Counted from the first letter of the stretch, positions 8,476-16,282 are shown. The stretch is DNA of 56,305 nt from Acetobacterium malicum subsp. dehalogenans DSM 11527 (GCF_000472665.1 NZ_AXAC01000034.1:1-56305), one strand, 5' to 3'. The notes: a model not told the origin generated them from the sequence alone. Program-made: numbers and translations.

Positions 8476-8817
8476 ATGGGAACCAGTAAGGAATTTGCGG
8501 ACTATGTCTGTGATCAGTTAATAGCAGCGGGAAATATCAGCTGCAAAAAAATGTTTGGTGAATATGGCGTTTATCTTGACGAAAAGATTGTCGGACTGAT
8601 CTGCGATAATCAGTTTTTTCTCAAGAAAACAGAAGCGGGGCAAGTCATGATTGAAGATCACTTGGGAACCGTTGAAGAAGGTCTGCCATATCCGGGTGCC
8701 AAGCCACAGTTTTTGATTGATTCACTGGATGACCGGGAATGGTTGGCTGAATTGCTGCGGGCCAGTTATCAGGAACTGCCAATGCCCAAGCCCAAGCCCA
8801 AGAAAAAGAAAAAATGA
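8476..8817 (+). CDS. TfoX/Sxy N-terminal domain protein
   Basis: The 113-aa protein consists of a single TfoX_N domain (KKMFGEYGVYLDEKIVGLICDNQFFLK), followed by a lysine-proline tail (PKPKPKKKKK). In Gamma-proteobacteria TfoX promotes competence, but stand-alone TfoX_N proteins in Firmicutes have no proven role. The gene has a strong ribosome site (AGGAGG) and overlaps the next gene by 4 bp (ATGA), so the two are co-translated. A decayed copy of this junction is present near 12.46 kb. Confidence 0.82.
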   Translation: MGTSKEFADYVCDQLIAAGNISCKKMFGEYGVYLDEKIVGLICDNQFFLKKTEAGQVMIEDHLGTVEEGLPYPGAKPQFLIDSLDDREWLAELLRASYQELPMPKPKPKKKKK

Positions 8818-9266
8818 TCGATCAGCAGTCTTATAAAAAAACCTATAAACCATTGATCCTGTGGATGATATTATTCATAGCAGTGTGTACCTTGATACCA
8901 ATGTTAATTAATCAAATATTTGAGCAGCTGTTCCAGATAACCTGGGGTGAGGGTGGCGAGGTTAGAGTGATCTTGATGTTTATGGTTATTTCAATTGATG
9001 GTTTAATGTGGATGATTTATGCGGGGGAATATGTCTATTGGATTAATGGCGGCCCCAGCTTTGAGGAAGCAAAAGCAGCGGGCAGTGAAAAAAGAAAAGC
9101 CTATGCAGGCGCACATTTAAGCGTGTTTTTAAAAATGACACTGGTTTGTTGTGTTTACATAGTAATCAGTTCATTTTTTAGATTGCCGATGTTGATTGAT
9201 ATTGTTGTGGTAGCATCAGCCATTGTTGCAGCAGCGATCAAGACCATACCGATCCGTTTTAATTAA
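8814..9266 (+). CDS. Hypothetical membrane protein
   Basis: The 150-aa protein has four predicted hydrophobic segments (about residues 14-32, 52-72, 104-122 and 124-143) and a short charged loop (EAKAAGSEKRK) between helices two and three. I do not recognise the family. Its ATG overlaps the tfoX-like stop, so both are expressed together; a terminator hairpin follows at 9378-9409. Confidence 0.7.
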   Translation: MIDQQSYKKTYKPLILWMILFIAVCTLIPMLINQIFEQLFQITWGEGGEVRVILMFMVISIDGLMWMIYAGEYVYWINGGPSFEEAKAAGSEKRKAYAGAHLSVFLKMTLVCCVYIVISSFFRLPMLIDIVVVASAIVAAAIKTIPIRFN

Positions 9267-9377
9267 AAAATTAGTCAAATTTGATGTGGGTATGGAAAAC
9301 GGATGCAGAATGATTCACTAATGAACCTTAAAATTATGGAGAATATCATTATAATTGGATTATACCAGACAGAAGAC

Positions 9378-9409
9378 AAAAAACTGCTATTGTGAGGTAG
9401 CAGTTTTTT
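9378..9409. terminator. Bidirectional rho-independent terminator
   Basis: AAAAAACTGCTA (9378-9389) and TAGCAGTTTTTT (9398-9409) form a perfect 12-bp stem with an 8-nt loop. A near-identical hairpin occurs at 12617-12650. Confidence 0.85.
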
Positions 9410-9493
9410 CATGGGGTTCCTTTCTTTAAATATTGATCCAAGAGAATGCCAGATACACTGTCATAAATATCCATATCGAATAGATAATGATTT

Positions 9494-10005
9494 TTAGAGT
9501 GTCATCTCGACATCAATCAATAGTTCGTTATGCCTTAAGAATGAAGGTGTAAAGGGTGAGTTATAACGTGCCAGACGGAAATTGCCATTTGTCTTCAGAT
9601 TTTTACCCTGAAGCCATTTGAGTAATTTCGATTCCAGTGCATCAAGCTTTTCTTTTTTCACTGAACCGGAAAAAGTAATTGAAGCACTTAATTTTTCCGG
9701 GATCTTTTGAATAATAATTCTTGAATTACCAGGTTCAGGGGGGATTCGTTGGCATACTTAGCGGGAAGAACAAAGGCTGTTATTGAGATGCCTGCGCCGA
9801 GCTCATTGAACACTGGTACTGTCATAGCAATTTTTTCCCGTTTGGAATTGTTTCCGCTGATGTAATCAAAGATCTGATTAAATCCGCTGGGACTTTCGCT
9901 TTTAAGATCTTCAATAGAGGCCGTCAGATAGCTTTTGTAAGTGCGAAGCTCCAATTCACCATCTTTTTCAACAACTGCGTATTCAGGGGTTTCATAATTT
10001 GACAT
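9494..10005 (-). pseudogene. SOUL heme-binding family gene, frameshifted in a C run
   Basis: From ATG 10005 (after GAGGAGGAC) the frame encodes an N-terminal SOUL domain (ETPEYAVVEKDGELELRTYK, then SKREKIAMTVPVF), but it drops out at the CCCCCC run near 9740-9745 and would stop at 9688. Adding one base restores a complete protein of about 170 aa: PEPGNSRIIIQKIPEKLSA, then NFRLARYNSPFTPSFLRHNE, with a stop at 9494-9496. The lost part is the conserved C-terminal half. SOUL proteins bind heme or related hydrophobic ligands. A real frameshift, phase variation and a sequencing error in the C run are all possible. Confidence 0.8.
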
Positions 10006-10077
10006 GATATGTCCTCCTCGTAGTTTATAAACTTATTATTACCCTCAAATTTGATTTTTGCACAATTGATTTTTTAG

Positions 10078-10434
10078 ATGATAAAGCTAGGAATCCTTCA
10101 TGAAACACATTTGAACAAATATCTGGAATATTCAATGAACAGAATTACGCGTGCGATTGCGAATAAAGAATCCGATAATGTTCTGGTTGAAGCCAGACAA
10201 GAAAGGTATGATGAATGCGGTGTCGTTGATGGATTGGTTGATATGACAGTGATAGATAGTTACTATCGGAATAATGATAACAAAGTCGGAATGATGGATT
10301 TGAATGCGGTTGTTAATGACTTAAAAGAATCTTTGAGCAATCAGTTATTATTTAACTTTGGCGCTGATTCCAAATTTAATTACCTGTTTGGGGCAGATAT
10401 CGGCACACTCCAGACAGCTGATACATTCATTTGA
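10078..10434 (+). CDS. Short hypothetical ORF, uncertain
   Basis: This 118-aa reading frame has no recognised homology and no convincing ribosome site before ATG 10078. Its last 29 codons overlap the end of the 4Fe-4S membrane protein gene on the other strand. Its first 90 residues occupy otherwise empty DNA and have ordinary composition with several charged stretches, so it could be a truncated gene whose end was lost. I keep it only as a weak candidate. Confidence 0.25.
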   Translation: MIKLGILHETHLNKYLEYSMNRITRAIANKESDNVLVEARQERYDECGVVDGLVDMTVIDSYYRNNDNKVGMMDLNAVVNDLKESLSNQLLFNFGADSKFNYLFGADIGTLQTADTFI

Positions 10435-11061
10435 ATCCATTTGACTGGTTTTAACCATTTCCACAACATCAAGGCTCATCGGGCATTTTTTGCTGCAGCG
10501 TCCACAGGAAATACAATTCTCAGTTTCAGCCTTAAGTCTGAATCGGGGAATGTGCAAGAAATCAGCGCATTTTTCTCCGATGATCATAAAAGGTGCCATC
10601 CAACATAAGCTATGACACATACCCCTTTTTCCTGTTGCCAAGGCAAAGACATAGATCAGGGTGACAACAATCATATAGATGACAAAAATGTGGCTATCCA
10701 GACTATACATATTGAAAAAATTGACAGCGAGGGGACCGTTGCTGATCCATAAAAAGACAACAAAAGCTAACCAGAAAAACCAGATTATGTATTTTGAGCT
10801 GTTTTTCCATTTGCCATTCCAGGCTTTGTTGTTGGAATGCGCGGCCTGTTCCTGAATGGCGCCTCCCGGACAAAGCCAGCCACAGAACAGGCGACTTCCG
10901 ATCATTGAGAACAGCAGCAAGAATCCAAAAAATAAGGCACTGCCGTTTACGATACCATAGGCGGCCGACATGATAATGACATAAGGCGACATAAAGAAAA
11001 AGGTTAAGGGAAAAAGCAGGGCCGAATAGGTGAGAATTCCTTTACGTATTTTTTGTTTCAT
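10348..11061 (-). CDS. Polytopic membrane protein with two 4Fe-4S clusters (NapH/MauN-like)
   Basis: The 237-aa protein has four or five membrane helices, a CGWLCPGGAIQ motif (about residues 60-70) as in NapH/CcoG-type proteins, and a C-terminal ferredoxin-like domain with CISCGRCSKKCPMSL and CISCLECADICPKQ (about residues 183-228), enough for two 4Fe-4S clusters. Such proteins pass electrons between the membrane and cytoplasmic partners. Its start overlaps the end of the PadR gene by 20 bp, so the two form one operon and this protein may be the main PadR target. The electron partner is unknown. Confidence 0.85.
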   Translation of the reverse strand: MKQKIRKGILTYSALLFPLTFFFMSPYVIIMSAAYGIVNGSALFFGFLLLFSMIGSRLFCGWLCPGGAIQEQAAHSNNKAWNGKWKNSSKYIIWFFWLAFVVFLWISNGPLAVNFFNMYSLDSHIFVIYMIVVTLIYVFALATGKRGMCHSLCWMAPFMIIGEKCADFLHIPRFRLKAETENCISCGRCSKKCPMSLDVVEMVKTSQMDSNECISCLECADICPKQVIKFGISAKVK

Positions 11062-11623
11062 GTTCTAACTCCTTCTGATCCAAGATCTTTTTTTTCGCTG
11101 CCACAGCCCAATCTTTCATGGCGGTGTATAAATATTTCCCGCAAAGCGCTGTCAGTTCGCTCCCCAATCGCTCACAACCTTGGTCTTCAAGGCCGTTTAA
11201 AAAAGCCAGGAAGCCTTCCATTTCGGCAAGGGCTTTTTCGTTACGTCCAATGAATGCGTCCAGATGCTGATCAATGGTGTCAAGATCTGTTGCGGTACCA
11301 AAAGATACTTTCAGCAGAATTTCATATCTCAGTTTTTCAACATCGGGCGCTTCTGATAACCATCGTTTTAGTTTGGCCCGGCCTTTTTCGGTGATCGTGT
11401 AGGTGATTGTCTGTCGTCCATTCTGGACGATTTCAGTTTCAGTCGTTTCTGCCAAACCCTGTTCAACCAGCAGCTTTAAGGTCGGATAAATTTGTCCAAA
11501 GCTTTCCTGCCAGAAATGCCGAAACTCATTTTCGATTGATTTTTTTATTGAATAGCCAGTTTGTGGTCGTTTGGACATCAATCCCAATAAAATATATCTG
11601 GTTTTTCCCGTATCTTTTTTCAT
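11042..11623 (-). CDS. PadR-family transcriptional regulator
   Basis: The 193-aa protein has an N-terminal PadR winged helix (RYILLGLMSKRPQTGYSIKK, then GQIYPTLKLLVEQGL) and a C-terminal helical Vir_act_alpha_C-like dimer domain. It is translated ahead of the 4Fe-4S membrane protein gene with a 20-bp overlap. A 43-bp near-perfect palindrome at 11633-11675 touches its ribosome binding site (GGAG), indicating autoregulation at DNA level and possibly at RNA level. Confidence 0.9.
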   Translation of the reverse strand: MKKDTGKTRYILLGLMSKRPQTGYSIKKSIENEFRHFWQESFGQIYPTLKLLVEQGLAETTETEIVQNGRQTITYTITEKGRAKLKRWLSEAPDVEKLRYEILLKVSFGTATDLDTIDQHLDAFIGRNEKALAEMEGFLAFLNGLEDQGCERLGSELTALCGKYLYTAMKDWAVAAKKKILDQKELEHETKNT

Positions 11624-11632
11624 TACATATCT

Positions 11633-11675
11633 CCGTCTGCGCTAATGTATCATAATGATATATTAGCGCAGACGG
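11633..11675. promoter_or_regulatory. 43-bp palindromic operator before the padR gene
   Basis: Arms of 21 nt (11633-11653 and 11655-11675) surround a central A with a single mismatch. The outer arms read CCGTCTGCGCTAAT and the core TATCATAATGATA is itself a palindrome. One end overlaps the Shine-Dalgarno sequence of padR. Confidence 0.7.
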
Positions 11676-11836
11676 GTGGATTTGTCAATAAATAAATCGC
11701 AGTTTAACATAGGGCGTAGGACGGAGATAACAAACCAAATAATTTCGTGTTATTCTCATGTCATAAAAAAATATTTATGATAGAATTGGAAGGACAATCA
11801 ATAGATCCCACTTTATCAGAACAGGAGTAAATTTAA

Positions 11837-12316
11837 ATGGCAATCGAAAAAGTCAGAGATTATTTCAAACAATGGCATATTGAAAGCCGAATTCTGGAAT
11901 TCCAGACCTCATCGGCAACGGTGGAACTGGCGGCGCAAGCGGTCGGTTGTGCCCCGGAACGAATCGCCAAAACCTTGTCCTTTAAACTAGCGGAAAAATG
12001 TGTTCTCATCGTGACGGCCGGTGATGCCAAAATCGATAATTCAAAATTTAAAGCTCATTTTAAAACGAAGGCAAAAATGCTTTCAGCGGAAGAGGTCGAG
12101 CACCTTGTTGGGCATGGTATTGGCGGCGTCTGTCCCTTTGCCGTCAACGGCAATGTGGATATTTATCTGGATGATTCACTGAAACGATTTGATACGGTCT
12201 TTCCGGCCTGCGGAAGTAGTAATAGTGCGATTGAGCTGACAATAGCGGAACTGGAAAAATATTCCAACTGTGCCGGCTGGTTTGATCTGTGTAAGGGCTG
12301 GCAACCGGTCTCATAA
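11837..12316 (+). CDS. YbaK/EbsC-family aminoacyl-tRNA deacylase
   Basis: The 159-aa protein matches the YbaK/ProX editing-domain family: an N-terminal helix, CAPERIAKTLSFK, the substrate-pocket lysine region (GDAKIDNSKFK), and GIGGVCPFAV as the conserved GGxxPF/GVCPF motif (about residues 95-104). These proteins remove wrongly attached amino acids from tRNA, for example Cys from tRNA-Pro; the exact specificity here is not known. The gene appears monocistronic, with AGGAG 13 nt before the start. Confidence 0.88.
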   Translation: MAIEKVRDYFKQWHIESRILEFQTSSATVELAAQAVGCAPERIAKTLSFKLAEKCVLIVTAGDAKIDNSKFKAHFKTKAKMLSAEEVEHLVGHGIGGVCPFAVNGNVDIYLDDSLKRFDTVFPACGSSNSAIELTIAELEKYSNCAGWFDLCKGWQPVS

Positions 12317-12439
12317 ATAGCCACTGAAAATAAAATAATAGCGAACACAAATATAATGCCTAAAAAGAGGTAAGAAACAGAATTGAAAAAAAACAAAGGG
12401 GCTTAAAATAAAGAGCGGTATGGGATGAGGTGGCAAGTA

Positions 12440-12600
12440 TGCAGCGCCGTATTATCAACCGATAATGCCCAAGCCGAAGAAAAGAAAAAATGATTGATCA
12501 GAAATGGTGAAAAACCCCGAAATATAGCATTTTTGCCGTTGGAATGCTGCTTTTAGCAGATTCGAAACGGTTGCAATGCGTGTATCTTTCAAATTGAATC
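12440..12600 (+). pseudogene. Decayed copies of a tfoX junction and a membrane-protein gene
   Basis: Two recognisable scraps lie side by side. At about 12466-12502 a stretch repeats the 3' end of the tfoX-like gene and the first codons of its partner (compare 8785-8825). At 12521-12592 about 72 bp repeat the start of the membrane-protein gene at 16295-16367 with roughly a quarter of bases changed. Neither is open. The rest of 12317-12652 holds nothing else that I can support. Confidence 0.65.
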
Positions 12601-12616
12601 ATCTCAGTCGGAAGAC

Positions 12617-12650
12617 AAAAAAACTGCTATTGTGTGATAGCAGTTTTTTT
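12617..12650. terminator. Bidirectional terminator downstream of the glutaredoxin gene
   Basis: AAAAAAACTGCTAT and ATAGCAGTTTTTTT form a perfect stem with a short loop. It ends the minus-strand glutaredoxin gene and closely copies the hairpin at 9378-9409. Confidence 0.8.
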
Positions 12651-12652
12651 GA

Positions 12653-12919
12653 TTAATCCTTCTTTTCATCAATTAAAGTAGACAATTCACCCTTTTCGTC
12701 AAGTTCTTTAAGGTCAGAAAAGCCGCCAATGCAGGTATCGCCGATAAAAACAAAAGGGATACTGTAATGATGGGTTTCTGCCTGCAACTGATAGCGAAGG
12801 TCATCATTTTTGAAGATGTCGACATCTGTATAGGCAATACCTCTGTCATCAAGCAGTTTTTTGGCACCATTGGAATAAGGACAAAAAGGCCAGGTGTACA
12901 GTTTTATTTCTTTTTTCAT
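12653..12919 (-). CDS. Glutaredoxin
   Basis: The 88-aa thioredoxin-fold protein has a CPYS dithiol active site (C13-S16), a TIPFVFIGD-like cis-proline segment (SIPFVFIGD) and the GG of GGFSDL, matching GrxC-type glutaredoxins (normally 80-90 aa). It reduces disulfides or glutathione/low-molecular-weight thiol adducts in the cytoplasm. GGAG lies ahead of the start at 12919. No partner gene is adjacent. Confidence 0.9.
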   Translation of the reverse strand: MKKEIKLYTWPFCPYSNGAKKLLDDRGIAYTDVDIFKNDDLRYQLQAETHHYSIPFVFIGDTCIGGFSDLKELDEKGELSTLIDEKKD

Positions 12920-13159
12920 GGGTCTCCTTTCTTGACATAAACAGGAATCACTTTGATGCTATTATTCTACCCACCGATGACTATTTAAAACACCTAGGTA
13001 TTTCGGTCAAAAATTTCGGGAAATAATCGAGACTAAAGAAAACTTCGCAATTGGTTGAGACGGAAACATCCTGGCGGTGGTATAATCTAAAAAAATTCAC
13101 GAGCAAAACCAATTTGAAACAATGAAGATTTTATAGGCATGGATTAGGAGAGCAACGGG

Positions 13160-13621
13160 ATGTTATTTAAAGAATTTGGAAATAAGCAGAATAAAGCGAT
13201 CATTCTCATCCATGGATATGGCATATCCTGGCGAATGTGGAAACCTCAAATAGATGTTTTAAGTAATGATTATTTTGTTATTGTGCCGGTATTGGATGGA
13301 CATGACATAGAAAATAATTCGACGTTTACGACGGTTGAAAAAGCGGCTGCCGATATAAGTGATAATGTTTTACAAACATATGGGAAACTTGTCTTTGCAA
13401 TTTGCGGCGCATCGCTGGGGGCTACAATTGTGGTTGAGATAATTGCTCAAAACAGACTTGAAATACTCCCCCCAAAGACGCTGGAAACCTGCATAAATAA
13501 TGGGTTTTCAGCGTTTCTTTTATTGGAGAATAACTTCTCCTTTTTCGATACCGGTAACGGATGGCGTACCATCTATTGTGACACTCATCTGTGTTTCATA
13601 AGATTTCCATTCAAAATCTGA
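13160..13621 (+). pseudogene. Alpha/beta hydrolase, truncated
   Basis: The first 100 codons encode a normal alpha/beta-hydrolase start: LIHGYGISWRMWKPQ (oxyanion-hole HG) and the nucleophile elbow ICGASLGATI (G-x-S-x-G form). Similarity ends near 13470, where a terminator hairpin begins and the frame runs on into the antisense of the next gene. The lid region, catalytic Asp and His are missing, so the gene is broken. The ribosome site AGGAGAG is still intact. Confidence 0.75.
13479..13524 (+). terminator. Terminator after the truncated hydrolase
   Basis: CGCTGGAAACC (13479-13489) pairs with GGTTTTCAGCG (13503-13513) through one G-U pair, and a T-rich run follows (13514-13524). Confidence 0.7.
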
Positions 13622-14296
13622 CCAGCTAACACCTTGAGTAGCAGCGTCGCTTTTACTTGTTTCTTTATTGCCTGTTATTTGAGTTTCAGTCTGTTTTTCT
13701 TGGCTTTCAGCTATAGCCTTTGCAGCCATTGCCATCGCATAAAGCTGTGGACTTGTCTCCATCAATTTTTTCAGGTCAGAACTGGATACTTTTCTACCCG
13801 CGGAAATTTTGGCGGCTATTTCAATCGCTTCCGCTAAATCTTTGTAGGCACTTGCCCATGCTTCACTTTGTTGTTTGGCGACCGCCAGATCATGCGCCAT
13901 AGTAGATTGATAAAATGCGGCTTCACGGTCAGCTTGTGCCTGTTTATCTATTTCAGTTAATTGCTTTTTCAAATCATCAGAAAGCGGGATATCGACACCG
14001 TTAACGGTAAGATAGCCCCTCGAAATAGCTCTGCTTACCATTGCTGAATCAGAAAAATGGATCACATAACTGTTTGCTTTCTCGCCCTTTGTTATTCCAA
14101 GTGAGTCTTTTCCTGATGTGGCACTCATCGTCTCGTCACTTACCGGCGTTTTATAGGCTTCTTTTGAAATATCAAGCGTATCCGTTTTTTTTGAAACTGC
14201 CTGGCTGGATGGTTGGCTTTTCGCCATCGATTTTTGCCTTTCGGTCATTTGACTGGAGCTGCTATAGAAATTTTTAACAACAGCATTTATTTTCAT
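13520..14296 (-). CDS. Hypothetical protein, low-complexity helical
   Basis: The 258-aa protein has no signal peptide and no family that I recognise. Residues 1-85 are rich in Ser, Lys, Thr and Gln and look disordered; residues 95-160 are a long charged helix with Gln/Ala heptads (KQLTEIDKQAQADREAAF), and 165-205 form a second helix. The composition resembles small secreted or cell-surface helper proteins of Firmicutes, but this is a guess. AAGGGGG precedes the start. Confidence 0.65.
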   Translation of the reverse strand: MKINAVVKNFYSSSSQMTERQKSMAKSQPSSQAVSKKTDTLDISKEAYKTPVSDETMSATSGKDSLGITKGEKANSYVIHFSDSAMVSRAISRGYLTVNGVDIPLSDDLKKQLTEIDKQAQADREAAFYQSTMAHDLAVAKQQSEAWASAYKDLAEAIEIAAKISAGRKVSSSDLKKLMETSPQLYAMAMAAKAIAESQEKQTETQITGNKETSKSDAATQGVSWSDFEWKSYETQMSVTIDGTPSVTGIEKGEVILQ

Positions 14297-14558
14297 CGAA
14301 ACATGGCCCCCTTTTTGTGAATAAGTGTGTCTTGATGTTCAATATCTATTTCTGTTATCGGCAATAATTCTAATTTCGTTAATATCGCCAACATTTAATC
14401 CGCAATGTTACTGCTCTCGAACCGTCCCCTTGTGCTGTAGATCTTTAAGATCCATGCTATGGAGTTTCAAAGTAACGAATTGAGGCATTTGCGTTTTGCT
14501 GTTGAATATAACATCAAATAAGGGTACAATTCAATCAACAGGAAATGAGTTTTTGACA

Positions 14559-14804
14559 ATGCCAAATATCAAACCAATATCAGATTTAAGAAACTATACG
14601 GAAGTATTGCGGGATGTTGCGGTGGGCGAACCAGTCTTTTTAACAAAAAATGGTCGAGGTAAGTTTGCCATTATTGATATCAATGAATATGAATCATTGA
14701 AGGCTTCTCTGAAGCTCATGTCACAGCTATCGAAAGGCGAACAGGCAGGTCGTGAAAAGGGCTGGCTGACCATCGATGCGGTGGAATCGGAGTTGGAAAT
14801 TTAA
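14559..14804 (+). CDS. Phd/YefM-family antitoxin
   Basis: The 81-aa protein starts at ATG 14559 with the family hallmark MPNIKPISDLRNYTEVLRDV, followed by GEPVFLTKNGRGKFAIIDINEYE, a Phd/YefM DNA-binding and dimer domain, and a C-terminal toxin-wrapping tail. The longer upstream reading has no support. The expected RelE/ParE toxin begins 2 nt later (ATG 14806) but is cut after about 13 codons, so the antitoxin is now without its partner. Confidence 0.88.
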   Translation: MPNIKPISDLRNYTEVLRDVAVGEPVFLTKNGRGKFAIIDINEYESLKASLKLMSQLSKGEQAGREKGWLTIDAVESELEI

Positions 14805-14805
14805 A

Positions 14806-14850
14806 ATGACCAGGCTTCAGATTTCTCCAGAAGCAAGAGATGATTCCACA
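14806..14850 (+). pseudogene. RelE/ParE-type toxin, only the first codons remain
   Basis: ATG 14806 starts two bases after the antitoxin stop. Its first 13 codons (MTRLQISPEARDD) are the standard beginning of RelE/ParE toxins that pair with Phd/YefM antitoxins. After that the toxin sequence is lost and the frame continues into the repeat protein starting at 14866. Confidence 0.7.
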
Positions 14851-14865
14851 ACAAAAGGAGCCAGT

Positions 14866-15255
14866 GTGAATAAATACACCAACGAAGAATTAAATGAAGC
14901 GCTTCGGCAAGTAGCGTCAACGATTAGCAGATGCGAAAAAATGCAAGGCAAATTTGCGGAAGGAACCTCCCAGTGTTCACTGCTTAGAAATAGAATTAAA
15001 GCAATGGTTATTTCAAAGCTTTTGATTGAAAGTGAACTATCCCAAAAGGAAAAAATCACAGATAGTCTGGGGCAGTATACAAAAGAAGAATTAACCGAAG
15101 CACTCAGGCCAGTTGATTCGGTAATTAGCAAGTGTGAAAAAGCACAGATGAAATTTGATCAAGGAACCTCACATCATCGGCGTCTTGAAAATTTAATCAA
15201 GGCAATGGATATTTCTAAAGGTTTGATCGAGGATCAGCTTACTTTGCTGGAATGA
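14866..15255 (+). CDS. Two-module helical repeat protein of unknown function
   Basis: I chose GTG 14866 because AAAGGAG lies 5 nt before it, giving about 129 aa. The protein is two copies of a module of about 57 aa (roughly residues 4-58 and 71-125), each with the pattern Y-T-x-E-E-L-x-E-A-L-R, then S-x-C-E-K-x-Q, K-F-x-x-G-T-S and I-K-A-M-x-I-S-K-x-L-I-E. Both modules should fold as helical hairpins. No known family comes to mind. It sits exactly where the toxin of the Phd cassette should be and can also be read in frame with the toxin remnant. A third, decayed copy of the module lies at 18120-18308. Confidence 0.7.
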   Translation: MNKYTNEELNEALRQVASTISRCEKMQGKFAEGTSQCSLLRNRIKAMVISKLLIESELSQKEKITDSLGQYTKEELTEALRPVDSVISKCEKAQMKFDQGTSHHRRLENLIKAMDISKGLIEDQLTLLE

Positions 15256-15315
15256 GTGGTGATTTGTAATAAATACAAATGGATAAAACAAGAAATCAGC
15301 CCCTTAGTGTGGAAC

Positions 15316-15420
15316 GGATATGACGAACGAAATGTCTCCGAATTCTTCTAATTTTTTGAGTTCAGTAAAAAAGCCTTTTTCACAGGACCGGTAACGTCCT
15401 TTAGACATGCAAATGGATAA
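15316..15420. repeat. REP-like repeat with a repeated coding scrap
   Basis: At 15316-15340 a copy of the GATATGACGAACGAAA/TCTCCG repeat is present. Next to it, on the minus strand, lies a short scrap ending GFFTELKKL (about 15349-15385) that recurs at 18668-18706 as KKAFFTELKKL. These look like 3' ends of the same vanished gene with a REP element attached. Nothing else in 15256-15540 appears to be coding. Confidence 0.55.
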
Positions 15421-15540
15421 AAATGGCGACTTTGAATAAAATAATGGGTGAATAAAATGCGCAATGTAATTATATTTAAGGACAATGTCAATAAAATGGA
15501 CTGTAATATCTTTAAATATTAAGAAAAGGGGTGACAAATT

Positions 15541-15809
15541 ATGGCACAAACAAATATCAACATTCGGATGGATGAAGAATTGAAAAAAACTTTGATATGA
15601 TTTGTACAGAACTGGGCTTAAATATGACAGCAGTGATCAATGTTTTTGCAAGAGCGGTGGTTCGTAAGCATGGGATTCCCTTTGATTTGACAATTAATGA
15701 TGATTTTTTCTATAGTGAAGCAAACCAGGAAAGATTAAGAAAATCCATCGCAAGTCTTGAGGTTGGCAAGGGAACCGTTCAGGAGCTAATTGAGGCTGAT
15801 GATGAATAA
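15541..15809 (+). pseudogene. RelB/DinJ-family antitoxin, frameshifted in an A run
   Basis: ATG 15541 (after AAAAGGGGTG) starts MAQTNINIRMDEELKK, the classic RelB/DinJ ribbon-helix-helix beginning, but stops at 15598-15600. Shifting by -1 at the AAAAAAA run (15579-15585) restores LKKNFDMICTELGLNMTAV and a full protein of about 89 aa, ending at 15809. The slip site would read AAA AAA AAC after re-pairing. Loss of one A by mutation, slippage, or a sequencing error are all possible. The toxin gene overlaps its end. Confidence 0.82.
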
Positions 15810-16059
15810 GGTCTGGACGGATGAGGCTTGGAAAGATTACCTGTTATTGGCAAAAACAGGATAAAAAGACATTAAAGCGAATCAATGTACTTTTGCAGGA
15901 CATTGATCGGAATGGTTATGAAGGAATTGGGAAACCGGAACCATTAAGGTATGAATTTCAGGGCTTTTGGAGTCGCCGAATTGATGACACCAATCGTATT
16001 GTATACCGATAAAAGACGGTCAAATTGAAGTTGTGCAATGTCGTTTTCACTATAAATAA
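15799..16059 (+). pseudogene. YoeB/RelE-like toxin with two frameshifts
   Basis: ATG 15799 or 15802 overlaps the antitoxin end and gives MNKVWTDEAWKDY, typical of YoeB/Txe toxins, which cut mRNA at the ribosome. A one-base excess near 15842-15848 shifts the frame (restored: YLYWQKQDKKTLKRINVL), and a one-base loss near 16010 shifts it again (restored: RIVYRIKDG, then QCRFHYK with a stop at 16057-16059). The catalytic His-Tyr ending is preserved only in the restored reading. As written the toxin cannot be made whole. Confidence 0.8.
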
Positions 16060-16080
16060 ACGGATATAGCAAAATGATGA

Positions 16081-16121
16081 CCAACAAATGGGGCCTAAAT
16101 AAAAAAGGCCCCGTTTGTTGG
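16081..16121. repeat. Long inverted repeat after the toxin remnant
   Basis: CCAACAAATGGGGCC (16081-16095) pairs with GGCCCCGTTTGTTGG (16107-16121) with one mismatch around an A-rich loop. It has no T run after it on the plus strand, so it may be an old terminator or a fold-back repeat. Confidence 0.6.
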
Positions 16122-16222
16122 AAATGAAAAATCGCAGATAAGATAGTGTGGCTGAATAAATCCGTGCCCGATACATTCCGGTTTAATAGTCGCGGCTTGA
16201 TGCTAACTTATGATGTGTAGTT

Positions 16223-16248
16223 GGGATATGACGAAACATCCCCAGGTC
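16223..16248. repeat. REP-like repeat copy
   Basis: GGGATATGACGAAACATCCCC (21 nt counted in two parts: GGGATATGACG and AAACATCCCC) followed by AGGTC is a shortened copy of the dispersed repeat also found at 15316, 16749 and elsewhere. Confidence 0.5.
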
Positions 16249-16282
16249 ATAGAAGAAAAAGAAAAACGAGGGATCGGAAACA

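Noticed and set aside
10078-10434. Confident gene call for the 118-aa reading frame
   Set aside because: There is no ribosome site, no known similarity and it overlaps the end of a solid gene; kept only as a weak candidate.
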